The notes: generated from the sequence alone by a model not told the origin. A stretch of 64,000 nt of DNA from Costus lasius (GCA_027563935.2 CM050452.1:34294850-34358849); one strand, 5' to 3'. Counted from the stretch's first letter, positions 1-13,143 are shown. Numbers and translations are program-made.

Positions 1-210
1 TTATCTCGCCTGAGCGGGACGCGGAGACCAAGTATGAAATCTGGATCCCATCTCACTAAAAGAGCGTTACTCTTTCGGACTGTTTAATGGATTTTTTAGT
101 CAGATAAAATAGTGAGAAAAGAATCTTTCTTAAGTCCTGGATTGATTCTAAACATTGATACTGACCTTGCTGTTCTTGCATTGTTGTAGATTACTGCAGC
201 AACGAACACC

Positions 211-3200
211 ACGAATTTCAATGTGCGATCCCTACTGGAAAGAGAGAAGTTTGCTGGGCCAAACTTCTCAGACTGGTACGGACACCTTAAGATTGTTCTT
301 AAGGCAGAGAGGAAGCTGTATGTCCTCGAGACGGCTATACCGCCTCAACCCGCTGCGAACGCCGCAAGGGCAGTTCGGGAAGCCTATGAAAAGCATGTCA
401 ATGATAGCATTGATGTCGCTTGCCTAATGCTTGCGTCTATGACGCCAGAGCTGCAGCGTCAGCATGAGGATCTATCTACTATACAAATTATAGCAAACCT
501 CAAGCTGCTGTATGCTGCACAGGCTAGGACTGAACGCTACAATTTGACTAAACTTTTCTTTCAGAGCAAACTGGCTGAAGGGAGTCCAGTGGGAGCTCAC
601 GTGCTCAAGATGATTGGGTACATGGAGGCTCTAGAGAAACTGGGACATACCATCAATCAGGAGCTTGCTGTAGACATCATATTGCAGTCTCTCCCGACCT
701 CTTTCGATCCGTTCATCAATAACTTTAATATGAACAAGATCGACTGTACCCTGGCAGAGTTACTGAATATGCTCTTGACTACAGAGTTGACTCTAAAGGG
801 AAAGCCTTCAACCTCTGTCTTGATGGTTCCTTCAAGGAACAAGAAGAAAGGGAAGAAGGGCAAAGCCCCTGTCAAGAGTTACAGCAAGGCTCTGAAACAA
901 AAGGTTAAGCAGTCGAAGGAATACAGATGTTTCCATTGTGGCCAGCTAGGTCACTGGAAAAAGGACTGTAAAGCGCTCCAAGGAGACAAGAAGGGAAGCA
1001 ATCCTTTTGCTTCTGGCTCAGGTATTTTCGTGACTGAAGTCATGGTTTCTTCTTCTATATCATGGGTGTTGGACACTGCATGTGGAGTTCACATTTGTTC
1101 AAATGTACAGGAAGTCAAGAGAAGAAGACAGGTGGGACAGCATGAGGTGGACCTACGAGTTGGAAACGGAGCACGGGTTGCTGCTGTTGCTGTAGGAGAA
1201 TATCACATCTCATTACCATCTGGACTTGTATTAGAATTGAACAATTGTTATTTTGTACCTAGCATAACGAAAAATATTATCTCTATTCCTGCTCTTGTCA
1301 GGAAAGGGTTTTCCTTTGAATGCAATATTTCAAAGTGTGTTATTTCTTATGATAATATTGTTTATGCTACTGGATCAATTAACAATGGGTTATTCATGTT
1401 GGACATGGAATATTCTATACAAAATATTGATAATAAGAAAGCCAAGTATGCTGATGACAGCACCTTGCTATGGCATAGTCGTTTAGGCCATATTAACGAG
1501 AAACGCATTAAGCGGTTGCATGATCATGGACTGCTGGGATCATTCTCCTATGAGGAGCTTGATACATGCAAAGCTTGTTTAATGGGTAAAATGACGAAGG
1601 CTCCTTTTCCTAACAAAGGTCAAAGGGCTTCAGGTTTACTTGACCTCATTCACAGTGATGTGTGAGGGCCATGTAGTAAACATGCCAGAGGTGGCTATTC
1701 ATACTTCATTACCTTTACTGATGATTTCAGTAGATACGGGTATGTCTATCTAATGAGACATAAGAGTGAATCTTTTGACAAGTTCAAAGAGTTCAAAAAT
1801 GAAGTGCAAAATCAGCTAGGCCGAAATATCAAGGCACTTCGCTCAGATCGAGGTGGAGAATACCTAAGTCGAGAGTTTACTGACTATCTGAAACAGTGTG
1901 GGATTGTCTCACAGCTTACTCCACCAGGAACACCGCAATGGAATGGTGTGTCCGAGAGGAGGAACAGAACCTTATTGGATATGGTTCGTTCAATGATGAG
2001 TCAGGCTACTCTACCTTACTCCTTTTGGGGATTTGCACTGGAAACAGCTGCAAAGGTACTAAACTGAGTGCCATCCAAGGCAGTTTCAAAGACTCCATAT
2101 GAGTTATGGTATGGGAAACAGCCGAGCTTGACATTTATTAAGATCTGGGGTTGCGAGGCTTATGTCAAAAAGCTCGCCTCTGGGAAACTAGAGAGCAGAT
2201 CTGAGAAATGCATCTTTGTCGGTTACCCTAAGGAAACTAAGGGTTATTATTTCTACGACCCCAAAGAGAACAAAGTATTTGTTGCTCGGACGGCTATTTT
2301 TCTTGAGAAGGAATTTCTTCTGCAAGAGGCCAGTGGGAGAGAAATAAAGCTGGATGAGAATCCAGAGGAAGGACAAAGTAGTCAAGCACAGTTGGATGAG
2401 CATGAGCCAGTAGAACAGGTTATTGAACAACCTGAGGCTCAGATATCACGGGAACCGCGAAGATCGGGAAGGATCCGTCGACAGCCTGAGCGCTATGACG
2501 GAGTCTACATCATTGATCATGATGAACCCCTCACTTATGCGGATGCGGTCAGTGGACCGGAATCAGCGAGATGGCTTGAAGCTATGCGAGCCGAGATGGA
2601 CTCCATGTCAGATAACCAAGTCTGGGATTTGGTTGATCCGCCTCCGGGAGTAATCCCTATAGGCTGTAAATGGATCTTCAAGAAGAAGATAGACATGGAT
2701 GGTAACGTGGTTACCTATAAAGGCAGGCTAGTTGCGAAAGGTTTCAAACAAATCTACGGGATAGATTATGATGAAACTTTCTCTCCTGTAGCCATGTTCA
2801 AGTCTATTCGGATCATTCTCGCAATAGCAGCATATTATGATTATGAGATCTGGCAGATGGATGTGAAGACCGCTTTCCTTAATGGAAATCTGGATCAGGA
2901 TGTGTATATGACACAACCTGAAGGTTTCACTAATCCATCAGATCGTCATAAAATATGCAAGTTAAAGAAGTCCATTTATAGACTTAAGCAAGCATCAAGA
3001 AACTGGAACATTCGTTTTGATGAATCAATCTGTGAATTTGGTTTCATCAAGAATGAAGATGACCCGTGTGTATATAAGAGGTTTAGTGGGAGCGTAATTA
3101 CATTCCTTGTCCTCTACGTCGATGATATCTTAATCATTGGAAACGATATTCCTGAACTACATGCAGTTAAGGCATGGTTAAGAAAATGTTTCCAGATGAA

Positions 3201-4098
3201 AGATCTAGGAGAAGCAGCCTATGTATTAGGTATGAAGATCTACAGAGATAGATCTAAGAGGCTTCTCGGGCTGTGCCAGAGTACTTACATCGATAAAGTC
3301 CTGGAGAGATTCCATTTAGAGAATTCTAAAAGAGGATATCTTCCAGTCAGACATGGTCTGAATCTTTCGAAGAGTCAGTGTCCACAAACACAGACTGAGA
3401 AAGATGAAATGGACAATACGCCTTATGCTTCGGCTATTGGGTCCATTATGTATGCGATGTTGTGTACTCGCCCAGACGTCGCTTTCGGGTTAAGCGTGAC
3501 CAGTCGATTCCAAAGTAATCCAGGTCAGGCGCACTGGATTGCAGTCAAGAACATTTTGAAATATCTTCGGAGGACCAAAGATATGTTCTTGGTGTATGGT
3601 GGTCAGGAAGAACTCAGTATTGAAGGATATACTAACGCTTCGTTCCAATCTGACCAGGATGATTTCCGATCGCAATCAGGCTATGTTTTTAGCTTGAATG
3701 GAGGAGCAGTGGTGTGGAAAAGTTTCAAACAATCTATTGTTGCTGATTCCACAACAGAAGCCGAGTATGTTGCAGCCTCAGAAGCATCTAAGGAGGCAGT
3801 GTGGATTCGTAAGTTCGTTCAGGAACTTGGTGTTGTTCCTTCGAGTGCAGATCCTTTGGTTATCTTTTGTGATAACACTGGAGCAATCGCACAAGCAAAG
3901 GAACCACGGTCGCACCAGAAGTCCAAGCACATACAGAGACGGTTTCACTTGATCCGGGAGATCATTGATCGAGGCGAGATCAAAATCTGCAAGGTTCATA
4001 CAGATGACAATCTGGCTGACCCGCTTACAAAGCCTCTGGCGCAGCAGAAGCATGAGAAGCACTGTAATAATATGGGTTTGAGATATCTCAACCATTAG
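211..4098 (+). pseudogene. copia gag-pol polyprotein of A, two nonsense codons and no ATG
   Basis: A polyprotein of 1296 codons in a single frame. Order seen: gag with the zinc knuckle CFHCGQLGHWKKDC, protease motif WVLDTACGVH, a GAG-pre-integrase region (WHSRLGH, CKACLMGK), integrase core (SDRGGEY and TPQWNGVSERRNR), reverse transcriptase (YVDDILIIGND) and RNase H, ending in LNH-stop. Stops interrupt the frame at 1663-1665 (TGA where other copies have TGT) and 2065-2067 (TGA where others have CGA). The RNase H motif reads GYTNASF instead of GYTDASF, so a catalytic Asp is lost. At 211-213 the codon is ACG where B, C and G have the ATG start. No in-frame ATG lies between the upstream stop TAG (187-189) and this point. 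Inactive as it stands, unless spliced upstream sequence supplied a start. Confidence 0.93.
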
Positions 4099-4118
4099 AT
4101 TAAGTGCAAGTGGGAGAT

Positions 4119-5488
4119 TGTTGGGGTATGCCCTTAAGGCTAATGTTTGAGGCCTCGGGATTGTATCAGTATCATGTATAAACTTCATGTTTATAAAGGC
4201 AATGGTTGTTATTCATGTTGTTGCATTATCTGCTGTCATATGTATACTTCTGAATAATGTCTCAATGCTGTTCAGCTTGGCTGACATGCAGTTAAGTCCT
4301 TAGTCGAGATATCTTGGTGAACATGAGACAGCCTTGATATGATTGAGACTAATATGTGTTCTAATCTTATAGGATGCTTCGAGCATGGAATAAGATGTAG
4401 ACTCATAGGTATATTGGATGTACTGGACAGACCCTACTAGGATGTTCAATTGCTTGTCACAATGTGAATAATCCTTGTATGCAAACAAGTGGCATACTTC
4501 CTCTGACTTGAGATCACTTGTGTTTCTAAATGATGATTGTCATTGTTTTGAGGTAGTTCAATATCATTTGAAACATAATGGTTATAGACTATCTTGGATA
4601 ATGATCATGAGTCAGGTTAGGACACTAGTGATAGATAAAGGATTGCCGTCTCCTAGTTTGGAGTGTGATGTTCTAAAGGGGCCCCCTGGATGAGATGATT
4701 GAGAAAGTGTATGGCCATACCCAGATGACTATGTTCATCTGATCTAATCATCCTCATCATATTGGAGTTACAAGCTTGACACGCATGTCCAATAAGAACA
4801 TCCAGTGGCAAAGGAAACATGTATGTCTAGTGAAGTGGATTCACACTTGTGCTATGGTTTGGGTGTAGTCGTGGAAGACTCTTTCCTTTATATCGGGAGA
4901 CAGTGATGTGTTGCTAGATACCCCTCACTGTTCGTGATAACGTAAGTTATCGTTACCGACATTTAAAGGAAACCCTTAGGGTCGCACAATTTGATGATAT
5001 GGCTTACTTAAGTCAGATCGTGTGGACTGAATTGTTTTGGTTCAGTTTAAGGGATTTAAATTCTGATTGTAAGTGAGATCTGGTCTGATCATGCTTGATT
5101 GATTAGGGCTTGAGATCGGTAAGCTTCGATCGAGAGATTGGATGCTAGATCGGTGAGATCAAGAGCATCAAGAGATGAACGGTCAGATCTTGAATCTTAG
5201 GGTTTAAGGTGATCTGGACCAAGGCTTGGCTTGATTTGGTCCTTGAACCAAATCCAAATTGAACCGGCTCATGTATGAGCGCATGGTTCAATTTAGAGGG
5301 ATGAGCGTTCGGTTCACTTGGAGTGAACGTATAACGCATGTATTGAAGCATTTGCTATTTTTGGAAATTCAGTTTTCCAAAGTGGAAAACGCCTCCACGT
5401 TCGAGTGCAACGCTTCTCTATTCTCGTCTCTCGCCCCTTGCTTCCTTGCGAATTTTATATGCGCCTCCTATTAGGGTTTCGTCCCCCC
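4119..5488 (+). repeat. 3' LTR of A, right end decayed
   Basis: Starts TGTTGGGGTATGCCC directly after the polypurine tract and 20 bases after the gag-pol stop, as in B, C, D and G. Similarity to the other LTRs runs to the GGGTTTCG-C-run near 5488. The terminal part, which in other copies ends GGGGTCCTACA or similar, is not recognisable here. About 1370 bp remain, against 1679-1711 bp in the better preserved LTRs. Confidence 0.88.
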
Positions 5489-5715
5489 TTAGATTTAGGG
5501 GGCTTACCTTTCCGGTAGGTCAGGTTCGCCTGTTTCTTTACGTTTTCATTGCATTCCTTCGCTGTGGTTTTCTTCGATCCTTCACCCCCGGCCATCCGCC
5601 ATCGGAGGCAGGGTTGGATCTTTTGTTCTTGGTTTGTTTCAGCTTCATAGACGCGTGAGCTAAACCTCGCAAAACCACAGTCCCCAACGCGAGCTACGCT
5701 TAAACATGTTAAGTG
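5489..5715. other. unassigned DNA between A and B
   Basis: About 230 bases that match none of the repeats in the window. They join 14851-15090 once B and one TSD copy are removed. The text is GC-richer than the LTRs and resembles a leader or promoter. An ATG at 5707 opens a short plus-strand frame that B interrupts. It may be host DNA, or the end of an element I cannot recognise. Confidence 0.4.
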
Positions 5716-7419
5716 TGAAGGAACCCCTTTCAAGAGGGGGGGCGAAAACCCTATTAGGATGGCGCATAAAACCTTTTGCAAGCGGAAGAAGGGCTTTCAT
5801 AGATCTTTATATCGCATATGATCAACTTAGATGGATATGAGAAGGATCCATACCGTCGCCATCTCTTGGATGGTATCTTGGAAGAAGAAAGCAAGAGAGA
5901 TCTCCTCCAAAGGTTGTCGCACACAAGAGGAAGAAGGCCTACTTCTTTGGGGCGATTTGTGCTAGCAATGCTCCAAAGCTTCCTTGATCGTTTGAGGGAC
6001 GAAGAGATGAAAACTTGGCCGAATCCTCTTGTCGTCAACCTTCACGCCACCAGCCGTGAGTCGTCCAATGCCAAGAGCGAATTAGCGAGAGGAATAGAGA
6101 GGAGGCGTTGCAAGTGAACGTGGAAACGTTCCCACGTTGAAAACCGAAAGTTCCCAAAATAGCAAGCCTTGATTACATGCGTTATGCGTTCACCAAGTGA
6201 ACCATGCGCAACTCTCTTCTCCCACCTGAACCTTGTGCTCAACCCATGAGCCGGTTCAAGATGTTTGGTTCAATGACCAAACCAAATCAGCCCAAACATT
6301 AAGTCTAGATCGAATTAGACCCTAAGGTCCTAGATCTGACCATTCATCTCCAGATGCTTCTGATCTGATCGATCTAGCATCAACACCCTCGATCGAAGCT
6401 TACCGATCTCAAGCCCTAATCAATCAAACATGATCAGACCAGATCTCACTTACAATCAGAGTTTAAATCCCTTTAAACTGAACCGAAACAATTCAGTCCA
6501 CACGATCTGACTTAAGTAAGCCATATCATCAAATTGTGCGACCCTGAGGGTTTCCTTTAAATGTCGGTAACGATAACTTACGTTATCACGATCAGTGAGG
6601 GGTATCTAGCAACACATCACTGTCTCCCGATATAAAGGAAAGAGTCTTCCAAGACTACACCCAAAACACAGCTCAAGTGTGAATCCTTTTCACTAGGCTT
6701 CACTAGGCATACATATTTCCTTTGCCACTGGATGTTCTTATTGGACAAGCGTGTCAAGCTTGTAGCTCCAATATGATGAGCATGATTAGACCAGATGAAC
6801 ACAGTCACCTGGGTATGGCCATACACTTTCTCAATCATCTCAGCCGGGGGGGGGCCCCTTTAGAACACCACACTCCTTAAACAAGGAGACGGCAATCCTA
6901 TATCTATCACTAGTGCCCTAACCTGACTCATGATCATTATCCAAGATAGTCTATGACCATTATCTTTCAAATGATATTGAACTACCTCAAAACAATGACA
7001 ATCATCATTTAGAAACACAAGTGATCTCAAGTCAGAGGAGATGTGCCACTTGTAGCAAACAAGGATTATTCACATTGTGACAAGCAATTGAATATCCTAG
7101 TAGGGTCTGTCCAGTACATCCAATGTACCCATGAGTCTACATCTTATTCCATGCTCGAAGCATCCTATAAGATTAGAACACATATTAGTCTCAAGCATAT
7201 CAAGGCTGTCTCAAGTTCCCCAAGATATCTCGACTAAGGACTTAACTGCATGTCAGCCTAGCTGAACAACTTTGAGACATTATTCAGAAGAACATATATT
7301 GCAGCAGACAATGTAATTAACTGAATAACAACCATGCCTTTATAAACATAACAGTTTATTACATGATACTGTTACAATCCCAAGACCTCAAACATTAGTC
7401 TTAAGGGCATATCCCAACA
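5716..7419 (-). repeat. 3' LTR of B
   Basis: 1704 bp. Read on the minus strand it begins TGTTGGGATATGCCC at 7419 and ends in ...CCTTCA at 5716. It pairs with 13144-14845. It is an inverted copy of the 3' LTR of A, about 230 bases away. Confidence 0.97.
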
Positions 7420-7439
7420 ATCTCCCACTTGCACTTAAT

Positions 7440-10400
7440 CTAATGGTTGAGAAATCTCAAACCCATATTATTACAGTGCTTCTCATGCTTCTGCTGCGCC
7501 AGAGGATTGGTAAGCGGGTCTGCCAGATTGTCATCTGTATGTACCTTGCAGACTTTGATCTCGCCACGATCTATGATCTCCCGGATCAAGTGAAACCGTC
7601 TTTGTATGTGCTTGGACTTCTGGTGTGACCGTGGTTCCTTTGCTTGTGCAATTGCTCCAGTGTTATCACAGAAGATAACCAAAGGATCAGCACTCGAAGG
7701 AACGACACCAAGTTCTCTCACGAACTTACGAATCCACACTGCCTCCTTGGATGCTTCCGAGGCTGCAACATACTTGGCTTCTGTTGTGGAATCAGCAACA
7801 GTTGACTGTTTGAAACTCTTCCACACCACTGCTCCTCCATTCAAGCTAAAAACATAGCCTGATTGCGATCGAAAATCATCCTGGTCCGACTGGAACCAAG
7901 CGTCAGTATATCCTTCAATACTGAGTTCTTCCTGACCACCATATATCAAGAACATATCTTTGGTCCTCCGAAGATATTTCAAAATGTTCTTGACTGCAAT
8001 CCAGTGCGCCATACCTGGATTACTTTGGAATCGACTGGTCACGCTTAACCCGTAAGCGACGTCTGGGCGAGTACACAACATCGCATACATAATGGACCCA
8101 ATAGCCGAAGCATAAGGCGTATTGTCCATTTCATCTTTCTCAGTCTGTGTTTGTGGACACTGACTCTTCGAAAGATTCAGACCATGTCTGACTGGAAGAT
8201 ATCCCCTTTTAGAATTCTCTAAATTGAATCTTTCCAGGACCTTATCGATGTAAGTACTCTGGCACAGCCCGAGAAGCCTCTTAGATCTATCCCTGTAGAT
8301 CTTCACACCTAATACATAGGCTGCTTCTCCTAAATCTTTCATCTGGAAACATTTCCTTAACCATGCCTTCACAGCATGCATTTCAGGAATGTCATTTCCA
8401 ATGATCAAGATGTCATCGACGTAGAGGACTAGGAAAGTAATCACGCTCCCACTAAACCTCTTATATACACACGGGTCATCCTCGTTCTTGATGAAACCAA
8501 AGTCAGTGACTGATTCATCAAAACGAATGTTCCAGCTTCTTGATGCTTGTTTCAGTCCATAAATGGACTTCTTCAACTTGCATATCTTATGACGATCTGA
8601 TGGATTAGTGAAACCTTCAGGTTGTGTCATATACACATCCTCATCCATATTTCCATTAAGGAAAGCTGTTTTCACATCCATCTGCCAGATCTCATAATCA
8701 TAATATGCAGCTATAGCGAATAGAATCCGAATAGACTTAAACATGGCTACAGGAGAGAAAGTTTCATCATAATCTATCCCGTAGATTTGTTTGAAACCTT
8801 TCGCAACAAGCCTGCCTTTATAGGTAACCACGTTACCATCCATGTCAATCTTCTTCTTGAAGATCCATTTGCAGCCTATAGGGATTACTCCCGGAGGCGG
8901 ATCAACCAAATCCCAGACTTGGTTATCTGACATGGAGTCCATCTCGGCTCGCATAGCTTCAAGCCATCTAGCTGACTCCGGTCCACTGACCGCATCCGCA
9001 TAAGTGAGGGGTTCATCATTATCAATGATGTAGACTCCGTCATAACGCTCAGGCTGTCGACGGATCCTACCCGATCTTCGCGGTTCCCGTGATATCTGAG
9101 CCTCAGGTTGTTCAATAACCTGATCTACCGGCTCAGGCACATCCATCTGTGCTTGACTACTTTGTCCATCCTCTGGATTCTCATCCAGCTTTATTTCTCT
9201 CCCACTGGCCTCTTGCAGAAGAAACTCCTTCTCAAGAAATATAGCCGTCCGAGCAACAAAAACCTTGTTCTCCTTGGGATCGTAGAAATAATAACCCTTA
9301 GTTTCCTTAGGGTAACCGACAAAGACGCATTTCTCAGATCTGCTCTCCAGTTTCCTAGAGGCGAGCTTTTTGACATAAGCCTCGCAGCCCCAGATCCTGA
9401 TAAATGTCAAGCTCGGCTATTTCCCATACCATAACTCATATGGAGTCTTAGAAACTGCCTTGGATGGCACTCGGTTTAGTACCTTTGCAGCTGTTTCCAG
9501 TGCAAACCCCCAAAAGGAGTAAGGTAGAGTAGCCTGACTCATCATAGAACGAACCATATCAAGCAACGTTCTATTTCTCCTCTCGGACACACCATTCCAT
9601 TGCGGTGTTCCTGGCGGAGTGAGCTGTGAGATAATCCCACACTCCTTTAGATAGTTAGTAAACGCATGACTTAGGTATTCTCCACCTCGATCTGAGCAAA
9701 GTGCCTTGATATTTCGGCCTAGCTGATTTTGTACTTCATTCTTGAACTCTTTGAACTTGTCAAAAGATTCACTCTTATGTCTCATCAGATAGACATAACC
9801 GCACCTACTGAAATCATCAGTGAAGGTAATGAAGTATGAATAGCCACCTCTGGCATGTTTACTAAATGGCCCACACACATCACTGTGTATAAGGTCAAGT
9901 AAACCTGAAGCCCTTTGACCTTTGTTGGAAAAAGGAGACTTCGTCATTTTACCCATTAAACAAGCTTTGCATGTATCAAGCTCCTCATAGGAGAATGATC
10001 CCAGCAGTCCATGGTCATGCAACCGCTTAATGCGCTTCTTGTTAATATGGCCTAAACGACTATGCCATAGCAAGGTGCTGTCATCAGCATACTTGGCTTT
10101 CTTATTATCAATGTTTTGTATAGAATTTTCCATGTCCAACATGAATAACCCATTGTTAATTGAACCAGTTGCATAAACAATATTATCATATGATAAAACA
10201 CACTTTGAAATATTGCATTCAAAGGCAAATCCTTTCCTGACAAGAGCAGGAATAGAGATAATATTTTTAGTAATGCTGGGAACAAAATAACAACTGTTTA
10301 GTTCCAATACAAGTCCAGATGGCAAAGAAATGAAATAGTCTCCTACAGCAACAGCAGCAACCCGTGCCCCGTTTCCTACTCGTAGGTCTACCTCATGCTG

Positions 10401-11324
10401 TCCCACCTGCCTTCTTCTCTTGAGTTCCTGTACATTTGAACAAATGTGAACTCCACATGCAGTGTCCAACACCCATGAAATAGAAGAAGATGAAAACATG
10501 ACTTCAGTCACGAATATACCTGAGCCAGAAGCGATGCTTCCCCTCTTATCTCCTTGGAGCGCTTTACAGTCCTTTTTCCAGTGACCTAGCTGGCCACAGT
10601 GGAAACACCTGTATTCCTTGGACCGCTTAACCTTCTGTTTTAGAGCCTTGCTGTAGCTCTTGACAGGGGCCTTGCCCTTCTTCCCCTTCTTCTTGTTCCT
10701 TGAAGGAACCATTAAGACAGAGGTTGAAGGCTTTCCCTTCAGAGTTTCCTCAGTAGTCAAGAGCATATTCAGCAGCTCTGCCGGAGTACAGTCGATTTTG
10801 TTCATATTAAAATTAATAATGAACGCATCGAATGAAGGCGGGAGAGACTGGAGAATAATGTCCACAGCAAGCTCCTGATTGATGGTATGCCCCAGTTTCT
10901 CTAGAGCCTCTTTGTGCCCAATCATCTTGAGCACGTGAGCTCCCACTGGGCTCCCTTCAGCCAGTTTGCTCTGAAAGAAGAGCTTCGTCAGATTATAGCG
11001 TTCTGTCCTCGCCTGTGCAGCATACAGCATCTTGAGGTTCGCTATAATTTCTATAGCCGACATATCCTCATGCTGACGCTGCAGCGGTGGCGTCATAGAC
11101 GCTAGCATCAGGCAAGCGACATCAATGCTATCATTGACGTGCTTTTCATAGGTTTCTCGAACCGCCCTTGCGGCGTTCGGAGCGGGCTGCGGCGGTATCG
11201 CCGACTCGAGGACATACAGTTTCCTCTCTGCCTTAAGAACAATCTTAAGGTGTCCGTACCAGTCCGAGAAGTTTGGCCCAGCAAACTTCTCCCTTTCCAG
11301 TAGGGATCGCACATTGAAGCTCAT
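7440..11324 (-). pseudogene. copia gag-pol polyprotein of B, one nonsense codon
   Basis: A frame of 1295 codons from ATG (11324-11322, MSFNVRSLLEREKF) to the LNH stop at 7440. Gag residues 1 to about 255 end in the knuckle CFHCGQLGHWKKDC. The protease motif is LDTACGVH near residue 285. Integrase, YVDD reverse transcriptase and RNase H follow. The frame is broken only by TAG at 9417-9419, where related copies read CAG, shortly after the integrase. Two further changes probably damage RNase H: TEAKYVAA instead of TEAEYVAA (catalytic Glu) and GYTDAWF instead of GYTDASF. The start is chosen because this ATG is shared by B, C and G and follows a conserved AACGAACACC. Confidence 0.95.
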
Positions 11325-12188
11325 GGTGTTCGTTGCTGCAGGAATCTACAACAATGCAAGAACAGCAAGGTCAGTATCAATGTTAAGAATCAATCAGGAC
11401 TTAAGAATGATTCTTTTTCTCACTATTTTATCTGGCTGAAAAATCCAGCAAAACAGCCTGAAAGAGTAGAACTCTTTTAGTGAGATGGGATCCAGATTTC
11501 ATACTTGGTCTCCGCGTCCCGCTCAGGCGAGATAAGATGCACAGAGATGACAAGCACTAATCTCTGGTAGGCAGTCCCTGCCAATCGCCAACCCATGCGA
11601 TTCCCCTTCATCTGGGCGATCCAGCAGACTGTGCCAACTGAGTTGGTACAACACAATCTCTGATCCCACAGATGGCTGCCTCCATGTGCTACCATATGCG
11701 CCACATATATAGCCTACATGGCCAAGCTGACCCGACCTACTCCCTGGACCACCACGTGCTATGCTGAGCAACGAGAAGCGATAAATCCCTTCTCTGTAAC
11801 ACGCAGGTGAAATCACACACCGTCTGAAGATAGATGGACGTGCCCACTGAGTGGGTACAACACGGCTCCAACGATAATCAGAACAGTGAGGTTTCGCGTC
11901 AGAAGGCTTACGAGCTTGATATTTAATCGTTGGATTTTAACGGTCTTTTATCTTCTTCACTATCATACAATTCCTATGGCGATAGCAGAAGATAAACTAA
12001 TCATGCAATTCTAATATTAAACAATAAAAGAAAGCATGGATCTTATGTGGTAAAAGCCCATAGCCTAAGTAAGACCTTAAATAAACTTAAGTCTTCACTT
12101 GCTTTTCTTCATGGGTCTTTTGCTGCTCATCTGGCCCAAACCAGGGCCCAAGCGCCATCTGCAGCTCTGGAGCCCCCACCAGGAATAT

Positions 12189-12272
12189 GCGCCTGTCCCA
12201 GAGTCGAACCCTGGACCTCCCACCTGGTCAAGCCACTGCTGCAGGCGCCTCTGCCAAGTGTGCTCTGTGCTC
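12189..12272 (-). other. tRNA-like segment in the leader of B
   Basis: On the minus strand it contains GGTTCGACTC (12201-12210), matching the RNA polymerase III B-box consensus GGTTCGANTCC almost fully, inside a stem GGTCC...GGACC-like hairpin. A weaker A-box-like TGGCAGAGGCGC lies upstream. No full cloverleaf can be drawn, so it is not called a tRNA gene. Confidence 0.45.
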
Positions 12273-13128
12273 TTGTCTGATTAATTTACATATTAATCTA
12301 TCTAGACAAGATTGACTCGCAGGTCAATTACATTTTATAAATTAAATGCAATGTGATTCGCAGATCACAATATAAAGATTAATTTACAAAATTTACCAGG
12401 CACGCAGGCCCCAGCACAGCACACATTTAACATGGGCAGCCCACATAAGATTAAATAAACAGGCAATATGGCATCAAACATCAGCATGTGATCCAATAAG
12501 AAAACAAAATTTCGAAAACCGCATTGGCATCAATTTTAATTTTCTTATATGCCCCCACAACCTTACAACGGTACAATAATAGGGATCCACTCATCCAATC
12601 TAGTCAGATCCTGTGCCCTTGCATGCACCAAGTCCTAACTGACTTGAGTCAACCCAGTGGTCAACTATGCATGCACCAAGGGCTGAACAACCACGATGAG
12701 GTCTGGCAAACGGGTGTGAGCCCGGGCCTAACTCATGTGCGTTCAACAGACGTCTCAACCAGACATCGCTATACACCTATGATGCAACCGACCTATAGCC
12801 ACCTCTTGCTTGCGCAAGGGTGCTATCTGGTCGACCCATCTAGGCTGTCAGATGGTCTGATCAGACTAGTTGGATCTAACCTAGAGGATGACTTCAACCC
12901 TACTAACCCGTCTAAGGGTTTATAGTAGGCGCTTAGTCTAATGATAGGCGCGCAAGTGATATTCTTTTGATAAAACATCAACAACAAAGATCACAAAGAT
13001 GCGCCTAGTTTGAAACATGCGCAAACATAAAACATGTGTAATCATATTCGCATGTAAGCTATAGATCTAAGCATGCAAACAAGGATCACAATATAGCATT
13101 AAGCAATCATATGCATAGATATAAACCT

Positions 13129-13140
13129 GCTCTGATACCA
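13129..13140 (-). promoter_or_regulatory. primer-binding site of B
   Basis: Complement of TGGTATCAGAGC, the usual plant initiator-Met-tRNA primer site, three bases inside the 5' LTR end. Confidence 0.92.
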
Positions 13141-13143
13141 ATT

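Larger units (their letters stand above)
1..5488 (+). mobile_element. Ty1/copia LTR retrotransposon A, 3' part
   Basis: The window opens inside the untranslated leader of a copia element. The first 210 bases match the last part of the leaders of B, C, D and G. Then follow one gag-pol frame (211-4098), a polypurine tract (AGTGGGAGAT, just before 4119) and a 3' LTR. The 5' LTR, PBS and most of the leader lie outside the window. The LTR can be followed to about 5488; the last 20 or so bases found in other copies are absent or too diverged to recognise, so the right boundary is approximate and no TSD can be checked. The element is tail-to-tail with B. Confidence 0.93.
11325..13143 (-). other. untranslated leader of B
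   Basis: About 1.8 kb between PBS and gag with no credible gene. It holds the tRNA-like segment (12189-12272) and two palindromes, CCCACTGAGTGGG at 11843-11855 and CCAACTGAGTTGG at 11634-11646, 209 bases apart. Next to gag is a pyrimidine-rich TAG-ended stretch that looks like a 3' splice site. The same layout occurs in C, D and G. This is probably the packaging, dimerisation and translation-control region of the genomic RNA (inference). Confidence 0.75.

Noticed and set aside
4099..4118. Envelope-like third ORF after copia pol, as in some long copia elements
   Set aside because: Only about 20 bases separate the pol stop from the 3' LTR in A, B, C, D and G, so there is no room for one.
12524..12925. 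133-codon ORF in the leader of B
   Set aside because: Opposite strand to B, not kept open in the matching leaders of C and G.
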